Assembly: GCA_009991595.1 (NCBI GenBank)
Contig: JAACVK010000046.1
Location: 1-34,839, forward strand
DNA length: 34,839 bases
Direction: 5' to 3'
Source: a bacterium
GTDB lineage: Bacteria; Bdellovibrionota; UBA2428
Part shown: piece after piece, positions 23,167 through 31,852 of the stretch
Position numbering within the stretch: the first letter of the stretch is position 1
How the letters are laid out: each line of letters starts with the position of its first letter
The notes under the pieces: model-generated
Databases searched by the model: none
Told to the model about the DNA's origin: nothing
The model's input: the letters and a program-made list of their open reading frames with translations, nothing else
Position numbers and translations under genes: made by a program

Positions 23167-24387
23167 TTAGCGAGTCGCTAACGAACCTGGTCTCCAACTA
23201 TTGGATGAAAGTTCCATTACATAACTCACGGCCAACTTTGCAAACATAGCTGCATGTTCAAAGTTGGTGTTTGAATCAATGATGTCATTCTTTGAATGAA
23301 TCTTTGAATTGTAATCATCCATGTGTGACTCAAAAGGCATCACGGTAGGATACCCTCTTCGATACCAAGAGGCATGATCCGAGCAACCGTATCCACATTT
23401 AGAATGAATCACAGTTCCACCTACATAAAGATTATTAAGATTCTCAATAAAGCTTCTTAATGTAGGGTCAGTGAAATCGGTCATGTTAGAGAAAACTAAT
23501 TCTCCACTACCCGCAAATGACGTCATATCAAGCTGCATAACTCCCACGACATCCTTGCCAGCATTCTTGTAGCTCTCTGCGATCTCGGCTGAACCCAAAA
23601 GACCAGACTCTTCTCCTGCGTAGAAAAAGAACTCTAAGCTACGTGCTGGTTGAAAGCCCATCTCGGCCAGAATAAACATTGTCTCCATAACGTCTGCAGA
23701 ACCAGAAGCATTGTCATCGGCTCCAGGAGAGCGAGGATCAGGATCAAAGATACTTTGAACAATCGAATCGATATGCCCACCCAAAACAACGATTTCATCT
23801 TGGCGAACAGCTCCTTGAAGCCTCACTCGAATACTTTTTTGACGAGTAGAACTGTGGTCAATCAAACTAACTTCATAATTGCTCGGCAAATTCGCAACTA
23901 AATAGTCTGCTACAGCCTGAATAGGCTCGTTGGCATTGGACCTTTTATGATTACGAGAATGAAAGGAGCTCAACCACTCAACATGCTTTTTGATTCGTTC
24001 TTTTGAAACCATCGCAACAGCAGTCGAGATATCCTCACTAAACTCTGGTTGTGGAACAAACCCCTGAGAAGCCAGTCGCATCATTTTGGTATTCATAACC
24101 TGAACACTAAAAAAGACTGAATCAAGTTCCATAGCCGACAGAGAACGGTCCTGAGAAAGGGCTTCAAACCCACCACACTTGCCTAGTGCATGAGCATACT
24201 TCTGCAACAGACCCTCTTCTTGATCATTGATCTCTGCGTAAGCAAGACCAGTAAGATCATCAGCATAGATCACCTTAATTCCGGCTTGATCCAAAAGTAA
24301 TTGATCTGCAAGAATGGCTTTTTGAGCAAAACTCGCTAAAGAAAAGCTCAAGCATAAAGACACGGTTGTGATTTTGAAAATTGACAT
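23167..24387 (-). CDS. Secreted M28 aminopeptidase (leucyl aminopeptidase type)
   Basis: 406 aa from ATG 24387 (MSIFKITTVSLCLSFSLASFA signal peptide); a GTG 12 codons upstream is less likely. A propeptide-like region (20-150) precedes the catalytic domain. The two-zinc site is visible: His205 in GGHIDS, Asp pair in PGADDNASG, Glu259/Glu260 in AGEESGLLG, Asp287 in QLDMT and His364 in KIHSKND. The CGYGCSDH motif (Cys331, Cys335) matches the disulfide loop of the Vibrio proteolyticus AP1 group, which releases N-terminal hydrophobic residues from peptides. It is exported. It lies 129 bp downstream of the exbD genes and on the same strand, possibly a separate unit. Confidence 0.92.
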   Translation of the reverse strand: MSIFKITTVSLCLSFSLASFAQKAILADQLLLDQAGIKVIYADDLTGLAYAEINDQEEGLLQKYAHALGKCGGFEALSQDRSLSAMELDSVFFSVQVMNTKMMRLASQGFVPQPEFSEDISTAVAMVSKERIKKHVEWLSSFHSRNHKRSNANEPIQAVADYLVANLPSNYEVSLIDHSSTRQKSIRVRLQGAVRQDEIVVLGGHIDSIVQSIFDPDPRSPGADDNASGSADVMETMFILAEMGFQPARSLEFFFYAGEESGLLGSAEIAESYKNAGKDVVGVMQLDMTSFAGSGELVFSNMTDFTDPTLRSFIENLNNLYVGGTVIHSKCGYGCSDHASWYRRGYPTVMPFESHMDDYNSKIHSKNDIIDSNTNFEHAAMFAKLAVSYVMELSSNSWRPGSLATR

Positions 24388-24516
24388 AAAAAGATTATTC
24401 CCCCACTTATGATTAAGCCACACTTAAAAAACATTGCTCGAAAGACTTTCTAGCCATTTAACTTGCAGTGCGCAGATAGTGCCGCATCGCAAACACGAGA
24501 AATACTCTCTAAAACT

Positions 24517-25104
24517 CTAATTGCTTAGCTCTTCTTTTTCTTTGGTATAAATCTTAGGATCTGGATCACCACGAGTCGCTAGCTTAATGCTTGTAAACTC
24601 TAATTTAACCAAGGTAAAAAGAACTCGTTTTAAGTAAAGGAAGTCTAATTCCTTATCAGCCTGAATATAGACTTCTCCAGGAAACTTCGTTCCCGGGTTA
24701 TAAGTCTCCCAAAACTGTCTGTATTCATTTAGCTTTTGTTGCATCAAAGGAAGCTTCCAATCGGTTTCCTCGACCTTGTCTTCGATGTCTTGATTACTAT
24801 CAGCAGCTGTTCCCTCAATAATAATACGGTCGGCCATGACGGTAATAATAGGTGCTCGCTCTTCAATGAGCTGGCCGTGCGAGGCATCCGGCAAAGTAAT
24901 ATCTTTATGAACAAAAACAAGCTCACCTGAAGCCGAAAAAGTTTGAATTAGAAAAATGATGATCACCGCGAACATGTCGATCATCGAGGTTAGGGTTAAC
25001 TCCTGGGATAAAGCACGCTGCTTTCCCAAACCACGAAGCTTAAAGCGCATTTCTTCTAAATCATATTCACTTTTAATATGATAACCAGGTATTATTACGC
25101 CCAT
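24517..25104 (-). CDS. ExbD/TolR-family protein, second copy
   Basis: A 195-aa inner-membrane protein with one TM helix (about 38-58) carrying the proton-relay Asp43 in TSMIDMFAVIIIFL and a periplasmic domain. That domain has the usual ITVMADRIIIEG strand and VYIQADKELDFLYLKRVLFTLVKLEF helix, but with a roughly 45-residue insertion between them. The N-terminal cytoplasmic part is longer than usual (37 residues). With ExbB upstream it would form a proton-driven energy-transducing complex. It follows the first exbD copy by 16 bp. Confidence 0.87.
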   Translation of the reverse strand: MGVIIPGYHIKSEYDLEEMRFKLRGLGKQRALSQELTLTSMIDMFAVIIIFLIQTFSASGELVFVHKDITLPDASHGQLIEERAPIITVMADRIIIEGTAADSNQDIEDKVEETDWKLPLMQQKLNEYRQFWETYNPGTKFPGEVYIQADKELDFLYLKRVLFTLVKLEFTSIKLATRGDPDPKIYTKEKEELSN

Positions 25105-25120
25105 TGCCCCATAGTCCTTT

Positions 25121-25618
25121 CTATTGGTTTCCCGTCACGACAAGATCGGTAAAGGATTCCGACAAGGCAAAATCCAGCACTTTAACAAGGTCGGCATAGA
25201 TGGCTTTATCGTCAGAAAAAACCACAATATTCTTACCTTCAGGATCTCGTTGCCTAGCCTCTGCCATAAACTGACCCACTAGTTCGTAGTTAAACTCAGT
25301 AACTTCTTCACCCTCGTCATTTACGGTCGACTCTTTCTTGATAGTTTGGACTCGACCAGAGTCAAACAAAACCATGGAGTCTTTACGGATGGTGACCTTC
25401 CGCACTGCCTCAATCTTTTTAAGATCGGGAGTCGGAACTGTTATTGAAGAAGCATTCTCAGTCGCTAGGTTAATCTCTAAAGTCGCCAAACGATCAAACA
25501 CCGCTGTGATAATCAAAAAGATGATGATGGTTGAAAACAAATCGATAAACGGAACAAGATTCAAGTTGCTGGGAAACTCCCTGCGACCAACTCCCGGATT
25601 TCTATCCTTAATCTTCAC
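25121..25618 (-). CDS. ExbD/TolR-family protein, first copy
   Basis: A 165-aa protein with a single TM helix (about 22-43) bearing Asp26 in LVPFIDLFSTIIIFLI, the conserved proton-pathway residue, then a periplasmic domain ending in the typical NIVVFSDDKAIYADLVKVLDFAL segment. It sits 25 bp after exbB and 16 bp before the second exbD, giving the order exbB-exbD-exbD. The two ExbD copies differ in length and sequence, so they are not a recent duplication and may have distinct roles in one complex. Confidence 0.88.
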   Translation of the reverse strand: MKIKDRNPGVGRREFPSNLNLVPFIDLFSTIIIFLIITAVFDRLATLEINLATENASSITVPTPDLKKIEAVRKVTIRKDSMVLFDSGRVQTIKKESTVNDEGEEVTEFNYELVGQFMAEARQRDPEGKNIVVFSDDKAIYADLVKVLDFALSESFTDLVVTGNQ

Positions 25619-25643
25619 CTAATCTTACCCCTTAACTGAGATC

Positions 25644-26285
25644 TTAAACTTTAAACTTTTCGCGGTTCTGAACAATTAGGTTCAAAGTTGAAACGCTTAG
25701 CTCATGAACATCATCAAGAATGTCTTGAGTTTTTGCACTCAAAAGAGCTGACGCAAGAAGAGCTGGAATAGCGACCATCAATCCAAAAGCTGTTCCGTTC
25801 ATGGCAACCGCAATGGCTTGAGCTAGGTAAACGGCCTTAACAGAAGCTTCTACAGTCGCAACTGCATCGAAAGCTTGGATCAAACCCCAAATAGTAGACA
25901 AAAGTCCGATGAGGGTTGCCACGTTACCTAGAAGAGGAAGCCAAGGAGTTCGCTTTTCTACATAAGGAATTTCACGAAGAGCCGCAACGTCCATAGAAGT
26001 CTGAACCTCTTCGTTGCTGCCTTTATTCATTACCGCAACAATCCCGGCCTTAACAATGCTGTTAAGTGGTCCGCGACTTTCGTTGCAATAATTCACTGCA
26101 GAGTTAAGGTCACCCGCAAGAATCGCTCTAGAAACGTGAGCCATGAATTTATCTTTATCAATGCCCACCTTAAAGTAGAGCACTAAAAATCTTTCAATAA
26201 AAATTGCTACCGCAAAAACAGCCACACACAGAATAAGCACCATTGGCCAGCTGCCTGCCGTAAAAAACTCTATCATCTTTTGCAT
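25644..26285 (-). CDS. ExbB/TolQ/MotA-family proton channel protein
   Basis: 213 aa from ATG 26285 (MQKMIEFFTAGSWP), preceded by AGGGGGA about 9 nt upstream; the frame extends 10 codons further without better support. There are three membrane helices: PMVLILCVAVFAVAIFIERF (N-terminal), LLGNVATLIGLLSTIWGLIQAF and AIAVAMNGTAFGLMVAIPALLA. The last two hold the Gly/Thr positions lining the proton path. It forms the pentameric stator with the two ExbD proteins encoded immediately downstream. No TonB, Tol or motility gene is adjacent, so the client is unknown. It is divergent from the hydrolase-like gene. Confidence 0.9.
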   Translation of the reverse strand: MQKMIEFFTAGSWPMVLILCVAVFAVAIFIERFLVLYFKVGIDKDKFMAHVSRAILAGDLNSAVNYCNESRGPLNSIVKAGIVAVMNKGSNEEVQTSMDVAALREIPYVEKRTPWLPLLGNVATLIGLLSTIWGLIQAFDAVATVEASVKAVYLAQAIAVAMNGTAFGLMVAIPALLASALLSAKTQDILDDVHELSVSTLNLIVQNREKFKV

Positions 26286-26463
26286 CTCGGAAGTCCCCCT
26301 ATGACCTAACTTCATTGTAAGCTCGACTTCATGAAAGAAAGAAGCCCCTACACCTAAGAGTTAAGCTAGGACTCACACTGCGTTACGCAAAAATATGACT
26401 GTTTTGAGTAAGCTGAATATCAAACCTATTCAAATCAGCGAAACTCAACTAAATTCACAGCCC

Positions 26464-27300
26464 ATGGGGCGGACGACTAGCAAAGCATTACTTCTATCTA
26501 TTCTTTTTTTAAGCACAGTGAGCGCAGCCAAAGACATCGTGCTTCTTGCCGGAGGATTTGGCAGCTGCCCGTGGGCTTCCGACCCCTCAGAGATGCGCAT
26601 GTGGAAACCTCTAAAAAAAGCCATCGTCGGCTCAGACCAGGAATATTCCCTCGATACGCAAAGAAGCTCCCTCGTCATTCGCGCCTGCTATTCCATGTCG
26701 AACTTAGCAGTTTCTTATGACGTCCTTAAACACACTCGCGAAGTTAGATACCTCGAGAACGATTCTCTAGAAATTGTTTCTGAGTTCACCAAAATGCACA
26801 ACGACATCGCGTCCACCAAAGAGCTTGCCGAACAAATTGGCTTTTACCTCGCAATTGAAAACAAAGAAAACTCAGTCACCCTCATTGGTCAGTCTTTAGG
26901 TGGAGACTTAGTCTTAGATCTTGCAGACCTTCTAGCTAAGCGATACTCAGCAACCCCCGAACTCACCCGTCCTTTTGTAAATTTAGTCACGATTGATCCA
27001 ATCAGTAAGAAACACTGCCCCCCACATCTTTTTATCAAGGGGCTCGTCAGTCCAACTAAGGGGTGTTTGGAGTTTCCTCGAAAGAAAGCTCAAACTCTTG
27101 AGATCGTGCAGAATTTTGCAAACCACTGGCTTCACTTTTATCAAATCGAGTTTGGATTCTTGCATTCGGGGCCGGCACCCTTGGCTGATCGAAACTTCCT
27201 CATGGACTACAGTAACCATAGCACCATGAACCCTTTCGGGGCACACGGACTCACGGAGCGTGACCCAGAGATCTGGAAACTCATCAACGAACTGCTGTAG
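26464..27300 (+). CDS. Exported alpha/beta-hydrolase-like protein
   Basis: 278 aa from ATG 26464, chosen because a signal peptide begins there (GRTTSKALLLSILFLSTVSA); the frame starts at 26395, and neither start has a convincing ribosome-binding site. The sequence KDIVLLAGGFGSC forms a first strand with an oxyanion-type loop, TLIGQSLGGDLVLDLAD is a nucleophile elbow (Ser144), VTIDPISKKHC could supply an acid, and an HST or HGL motif near the C-terminus a His. This resembles a lipase-class or esterase-like alpha/beta hydrolase, but the exact family and substrate are not recognisable. Four Cys are present in the mature chain. Confidence 0.68.
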   Translation: MGRTTSKALLLSILFLSTVSAAKDIVLLAGGFGSCPWASDPSEMRMWKPLKKAIVGSDQEYSLDTQRSSLVIRACYSMSNLAVSYDVLKHTREVRYLENDSLEIVSEFTKMHNDIASTKELAEQIGFYLAIENKENSVTLIGQSLGGDLVLDLADLLAKRYSATPELTRPFVNLVTIDPISKKHCPPHLFIKGLVSPTKGCLEFPRKKAQTLEIVQNFANHWLHFYQIEFGFLHSGPAPLADRNFLMDYSNHSTMNPFGAHGLTERDPEIWKLINELL

Positions 27301-27347
27301 CCTAAGAGTAGTCTGCCGCCTTCTTTTGAAGTAAAGCTAGGTTTAAC

Positions 27348-27767
27348 ATGTTGAGAGTCGATTTTTTAATACCATTTATTGTTGGGTTTTGTGCCGTCAT
27401 CCAAGCGGGTCTTAATCGCAAAATTGCCGCCAGCTGGGGCTTAAGTTGGACCATTGTTCTCAACACAAGTATTCTTCTTGCTGTTGGCTTTCTTTGCTTA
27501 TCCATGGGCCTATGGAGTGGAAAAGCAGCCTCTTCAACCTTTCGTTTGTGGTATCTGATACCTGGGCTTGCAGGCTTTGCCATCGTCGCAGGACTCCCAC
27601 TTTCGGTTGGAAAGATTGGCGCTCTCAGCACTTTTCTAATTCTAATCTCGGCACAAATTATCTTTAGTGCTCTTTGGGACAAAGGCTTTGAAGGAATTGC
27701 TCTTTCATGGACAAGAGCACTAGGGGCGACACTCGTATTGGTTGGAGCATGGATCGCAACCAAATAA
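27348..27767 (+). CDS. YdcZ/DUF606-type short DMT membrane protein
   Basis: A 139-aa protein with four or five membrane helices. The N-terminal FLIPFIVGFCAVIQAGLNRKIA matches the DMT_YdcZ signature, where a Q--lN--l segment follows the first helix, and GLPLSVGKIGALSTFLILISAQIIFSALWDK matches the second half. Members are half-size relatives of EamA transporters with unknown substrates, usually acting as dimers or pairs. Its end overlaps the start of the next membrane protein gene, so the two may form one unit. Confidence 0.82.
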   Translation: MLRVDFLIPFIVGFCAVIQAGLNRKIAASWGLSWTIVLNTSILLAVGFLCLSMGLWSGKAASSTFRLWYLIPGLAGFAIVAGLPLSVGKIGALSTFLILISAQIIFSALWDKGFEGIALSWTRALGATLVLVGAWIATK

Positions 27768-28705
27768 GACACAAGATCACTAGCAAATACGTCGCCTTGC
27801 TTTCTTTAACAGAAGCAGGACTGGGCTCCCTACTCCACGCTCTCCACATTCCACTTAGTGGGCATTTTCTCTCCCTCAATCAAGCCTATCTATTAAGCAA
27901 CGCTGTCCGTTCACACAAAGAAGAATCTCAAGCAAAACGAGTAGAACTCGTCTCTGTCTCATTAGAAATTTCAGTTTTCGCTGCGCTCTTTAAAAGCCTC
28001 TCTCCAGCTGGAAAGAAACTGACCCCTATGATTGCCATTAGCATTCAGGGAGCACTCTTCTCTTTAGGGGTCTTAGCTTTTGGCAGCACCCCCATTGCCC
28101 TGGCTACTTCAATGTCTATGCTGGCCTTATGGGCTTTTGCACAACCTCTCTTGTTTGCCTGGCTAATTTTTGGTCAAGAATTCTTTGAAGCCTTCTTCTG
28201 GGGACTCGACAAACTTAGCGAGCAACTATCTCTTCCTCTAGATTGGGGCCTCTGGATATACGCTGCCTGCGTTCTGATCAAGCTTTCAATCGCATTTTCC
28301 CTAGGCCTGTTCTCTAAGAGTAAAAAGCTCGAACGATTAAGCTCTAGTCTTTCGCAAAGCGGAAAAAAAATTCTTTTAAAGAAATCGACGACTAGCCACA
28401 CACAGCAACATCCCTTTAAAGGAGCTTTAAAAGACTTATTTTCTCCACTCATGCTTCTATCCTTTTTTCTCATGACCGTGTTCTTTGTTTTCTCAACCGC
28501 ACTCACCCCAACTCAAGAAGTTTGGACTATGTTACGCGCTTTATGCGTAGGATTGGTTTTGTTCTACCTAATTCGAGCTTTCCCACTAAAAAGAGTGGCC
28601 TTAAAAATAGAAAACAAACACCCTCGCCTGGCATCAATTATGAATGCGGTTGAGTCTGAGATTTCCTCTGATCACGATGACCCAAAATCTGAGCGGCAAT
28701 ACTAA
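27749..28705 (+). CDS. Polytopic membrane protein of unknown function
   Basis: 318 aa from ATG 27749; 27707 is an earlier in-frame start. It overlaps the YdcZ-like gene by 19 bp and the convergent xdhC by 68 bp. About six or seven hydrophobic segments are seen: three or four between residues 15 and 145, one near 180-205, and two near the C-terminus (about 240-290). The first part, EAGLGSLLHALHIPLSGHFLSLNQ, loosely resembles the opening of ECF-transporter S components, but no EcfA or EcfT is nearby, so this is a weak suggestion. Position between a YdcZ protein and xdhC makes a purine or cofactor link possible. Confidence 0.6.
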   Translation: MDRNQIRHKITSKYVALLSLTEAGLGSLLHALHIPLSGHFLSLNQAYLLSNAVRSHKEESQAKRVELVSVSLEISVFAALFKSLSPAGKKLTPMIAISIQGALFSLGVLAFGSTPIALATSMSMLALWAFAQPLLFAWLIFGQEFFEAFFWGLDKLSEQLSLPLDWGLWIYAACVLIKLSIAFSLGLFSKSKKLERLSSSLSQSGKKILLKKSTTSHTQQHPFKGALKDLFSPLMLLSFFLMTVFFVFSTALTPTQEVWTMLRALCVGLVLFYLIRAFPLKRVALKIENKHPRLASIMNAVESEISSDHDDPKSERQY

Positions 28706-29447
28706 TAGCAATCTCCGATGGTGCGTTCGAACCAATCTTTAAGCCCATTGGACAATAGAGTTTCTCTACTCGATCGGCAGGAACCCCCACTTCCAGCAAA
28801 GCCTTTCGAACCTGAAGCGCTTTTACTGGGCTGCCAATGACTCCAATGTATTCTGGAGAACCCCGCAGTAAAATAGACTTTAAAATCGGCATATCAAAGG
28901 AATGTCCTTGAGACAGGCAAAGGTAATAAGTTTGGCTTTCAAAAGAAACAACTTTATCAAGATCATCTTCTGAATTATAGAGATGACACTTTAAACGGTC
29001 GTTAAGTTGGGGCATCTTATCTAGCCATTCTTGACGAGGGTCATAACACTCAACAGTCAAATCCAAAGTCAAAAGCAGACGAACCACAGCTTGAGCAACA
29101 TGGCCCGCGCCAAACACACACACCTTCCAAATTTTAGGAGAAGAAAGCTCAAAGACAAATTCCACCTCTCCGCCGCAGGTCATTCCCACATCCTTTTGAA
29201 GGTTCCAAGTAACTCGCTCAAAAGACGCTGTCGCCTTTTCGAGCAATAATTGTTGAGCAAACACGATAGCCTTGGCTTCGACCTTACCGCCACCTACGGT
29301 GCCCGAAAAAAGCCCTTCCGTTGTTACAATCGCTTTCGCGCCATTGTCTTGAGGAGCATGCCCACGATGCGAAAGCATCGTCACTGTTACAAAAGGTTTA
29401 CCCGCCTGAGCCAACTGTCCTGCCTTCTTAAAATACTCGAAAGTCAT
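28638..29447 (-). CDS. xdhC: Xanthine dehydrogenase accessory protein (molybdenum cofactor insertion)
   Basis: 269 aa from ATG 29447 with AGGAG 5-6 nt upstream; a GTG one codon earlier is possible. The N-terminal XdhC/CoxI part has LSHRGHAPQDNGAKAIVT, GTVGGGKVEA and Cys91 in MTCGGEVEF; the C-terminal Rossmann part has VCVFGAGHVAQAVV and ends with the YIGVIGSP-KA and CPMGLKIGSNAPSEIAISIAAQIL motifs. XdhC binds molybdopterin cofactor, assists its sulfuration and inserts it into XdhB. The start overlaps the xdhB stop by one base (TGATG). Its 3' end overlaps the convergent membrane-protein gene by 68 bp. Confidence 0.93.
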   Translation of the reverse strand: MTFEYFKKAGQLAQAGKPFVTVTMLSHRGHAPQDNGAKAIVTTEGLFSGTVGGGKVEAKAIVFAQQLLLEKATASFERVTWNLQKDVGMTCGGEVEFVFELSSPKIWKVCVFGAGHVAQAVVRLLLTLDLTVECYDPRQEWLDKMPQLNDRLKCHLYNSEDDLDKVVSFESQTYYLCLSQGHSFDMPILKSILLRGSPEYIGVIGSPVKALQVRKALLEVGVPADRVEKLYCPMGLKIGSNAPSEIAISIAAQILGHRDQRKSQTQPHS

Positions 29448-31852
29448 CACAGCTCCTGCATAGTTTTATAGGCCTTTGGGTCTAATTCAGCAAGAATACT
29501 CTCGCTATCGGCAGGCACATTGAGCTTAGGAAAGGGCTCTCCTAAGCTTTTTCGTTGATAACTTAGAGCATTTTCTATGGCAGCCCAAACAGAAATAGCC
29601 AATAGTAAAGGTGGCTCTCCAACAGCTTTCGAGGCTCGAATGGCAACTTTGTTATTGGGGTTATTGATCATTTCGATATTCCATTCCCTGGGAATATCGT
29701 GAACACTTGGAATTTTATAAGTCGACGGGCCAATGCTCTTGAGCACTCCTTCTTGATAGAAGAGCTTCTCGGTGGTGAGCCAACCCATTCCTTGAACGAA
29801 AGCACCACTAATCTGACCTTTATCGAGCGCATGGTTTATGGGCCGTCCTAAATCCATCTGGATATCACAAGCTAAAACCTTTAGCTCTCCACTGCGTCGA
29901 TTGAGCTGAATTTGAGAGGCCGCAACACCTTGAGTGAAATACAAAAACGCATCGCCTTTTCCATTAATTTTATCAAAACTCAAACCCGGAAATTTATAAT
30001 GGGCGTATTCACAAAGAGAAATCCGATTCAAATAAGCCTCATTGCAAAGTTCTTCAAAGGAAATGCACTTATCGGGAACATCCTTTAAAAACACTCTACC
30101 TTCGTTGAAAATTACATTCTGCCACAATGACACTTCAGAAATATCTTGAGTGCCTCCATTAGGAACTACTTCAATCTCGGGCTCAGTACCCAGGGGAGCT
30201 GTTACCCTAGCCCAGAGTTTTTGATCTTTGGAGAAAAGCTGTAGAGCAAGCTCTGAAAGCCTTCGTCTAATTTGCTGGGCAGCAAGAGCCGCAGCTGCGC
30301 CGTTGATGTCGGTTCCGCTAGAAGCAGCCGTGGGAGAAGTGTTTGCATTCTTTTCTGTAGAGGTTGGCATTACACGCACAGCTTCTAGCTGAACACCCAA
30401 CTCGCTTGCGACCACTTGAGAAATTCTACGATAAGCCCCTTGCCCCATTTCGGTAGCTCCTGTTGAGACCTGAACTGAGCCATCTCGATACACGTTCACC
30501 AAAGCATTGCCTTGGTTCAAGAAACGAGTAGTGAAGGAAATACCAAACTTCACAGGCGTGAGAGACAAGCCTTGAAGAAACTCGCCATCGCACCCAAGTG
30601 AATCTTGATTATAGAAATCTATAGCTTTTCTTCGCTCAAAATAGTCGAACCTCTCTTCACACTTAGAAAAAAGCTCAGGGAGCATGTTATTCTCTACGAC
30701 TTGTTCGTAATGAGTCAGATTATTTGTGCCTTGATAGCAATTGAGCTTTCGAATCTCTAAAGCATCTTTGTTCAGAATAAAGGCAATCTCCTCTACAATT
30801 CTTTCAAGAGCAACCACTCCTTTTGGTCCCCCAAAGCCACGAAAGGCTGTGTGAGGATGGTAGTTTGTTCTACAAACCTGTCCAGTTACTCGCATGTGTG
30901 GAATGAAATAGGCACTATCACTATGGAGCATCGCGCGCTCCATAATTGAAGTCGATAAATCCGCATAAGCACCCGAATCAGAGTAAAGCTTTGAATCCAA
31001 GGCCAAAATCTTCCCCTGTTCATCAAAACCTACTTTGTATTGAATGTAGAAAGGATTGCGTTTTCCGGTAGCGATCATATCCTCTTCGCGCTCTAAGATT
31101 AGACGCGCAGGACAATTCAGCTTTTGAGCAACCAATGCGGCATAAGCAGCCATAGGGCTCGACTGAGATTCTTTCCCACCAAAACCACCCCCCATGCGTT
31201 TTACAATTACAACCACATCACTACTTTTCAAACCAAGCGCATGAGACACAACATGCTGCACCTCTGTGGGATGCTGGCTAGAGGAATGCACTTCCATTCG
31301 CCCCTGTTCTTGGGGGTAAACAATACAGGCCTGGACCTCAAGATAAAAATGTTCGGCTCCTGCAATATGAATTTCACCTTCAAGTTTACGAGGAGCTGTG
31401 CTCAAACTCTTTTCCACATCACCTCGCACAATGCTTCGAGCAGAAGCAATAAAGCTTTCTTCCTTGATGGCCTGGGGAATAGAGAGAACCGCGGGCAATT
31501 TCTTGTAATTCACTTTAAACAATTGCTTGGCAGCCTTGAGTGCGGCCTCCGTTCTGGCGGCAATAATCGCAATTACTTCTCCGGCATATTGGGTTTCATC
31601 CTCTACAAGGAGAGGTTGGTCTTGAAAAATGGTTCCCCATACATTGGCGTGAAAATCCTTAGCAGTAAAAACCCCTTCCACTCCCTCAAGAGCTTCGACC
31701 TGCTTTTTGTTGACAACTTTTATCTTGGCATGAGCACAAGAGCTTAAAACTAAACCAACAAAGAGTTCATTTATGAACAAAGGACGATCATCAATAAACT
31801 CACTTGCGCCCAAGACGTGAGTCATCGAAGAATCATGCTTTGGGGAAGTCAT
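29447..31852 (-). CDS. xdhB: Xanthine dehydrogenase, molybdenum-binding subunit
   Basis: An 801-aa large subunit of the molybdenum hydroxylase. Visible motifs are HFYLEVQA, GGGFGGKES (molybdopterin contact), the substrate-site Arg in TAFRGFGGPKG (about 335), GATEMGQGAY, and the catalytic Glu in KAVGEPPLLL near 770. These fit xanthine dehydrogenase well, and XdhC plus guanine deaminase next to it support a purine substrate. It hydroxylates hypoxanthine and xanthine to urate with electrons passing to the FeS and FAD centres of XdhA. It overlaps xdhA by 4 bp (ATGA) and xdhC by one base. Confidence 0.95.
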   Translation of the reverse strand: MTSPKHDSSMTHVLGASEFIDDRPLFINELFVGLVLSSCAHAKIKVVNKKQVEALEGVEGVFTAKDFHANVWGTIFQDQPLLVEDETQYAGEVIAIIAARTEAALKAAKQLFKVNYKKLPAVLSIPQAIKEESFIASARSIVRGDVEKSLSTAPRKLEGEIHIAGAEHFYLEVQACIVYPQEQGRMEVHSSSQHPTEVQHVVSHALGLKSSDVVVIVKRMGGGFGGKESQSSPMAAYAALVAQKLNCPARLILEREEDMIATGKRNPFYIQYKVGFDEQGKILALDSKLYSDSGAYADLSTSIMERAMLHSDSAYFIPHMRVTGQVCRTNYHPHTAFRGFGGPKGVVALERIVEEIAFILNKDALEIRKLNCYQGTNNLTHYEQVVENNMLPELFSKCEERFDYFERRKAIDFYNQDSLGCDGEFLQGLSLTPVKFGISFTTRFLNQGNALVNVYRDGSVQVSTGATEMGQGAYRRISQVVASELGVQLEAVRVMPTSTEKNANTSPTAASSGTDINGAAAALAAQQIRRRLSELALQLFSKDQKLWARVTAPLGTEPEIEVVPNGGTQDISEVSLWQNVIFNEGRVFLKDVPDKCISFEELCNEAYLNRISLCEYAHYKFPGLSFDKINGKGDAFLYFTQGVAASQIQLNRRSGELKVLACDIQMDLGRPINHALDKGQISGAFVQGMGWLTTEKLFYQEGVLKSIGPSTYKIPSVHDIPREWNIEMINNPNNKVAIRASKAVGEPPLLLAISVWAAIENALSYQRKSLGEPFPKLNVPADSESILAELDPKAYKTMQEL

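Noticed and set aside
27302-27772. 156-codon open frame antisense to the YdcZ-like gene
   Set aside because: The plus-strand frame encodes recognisable membrane helices of a known family; the minus-strand product is basic and shows no domain.
31124-31747. 207-codon open frame antisense to xdhB
   Set aside because: It lies wholly inside a well-supported xdhB reading frame, its translation shows no family pattern, and it has no convincing ribosome-binding site.
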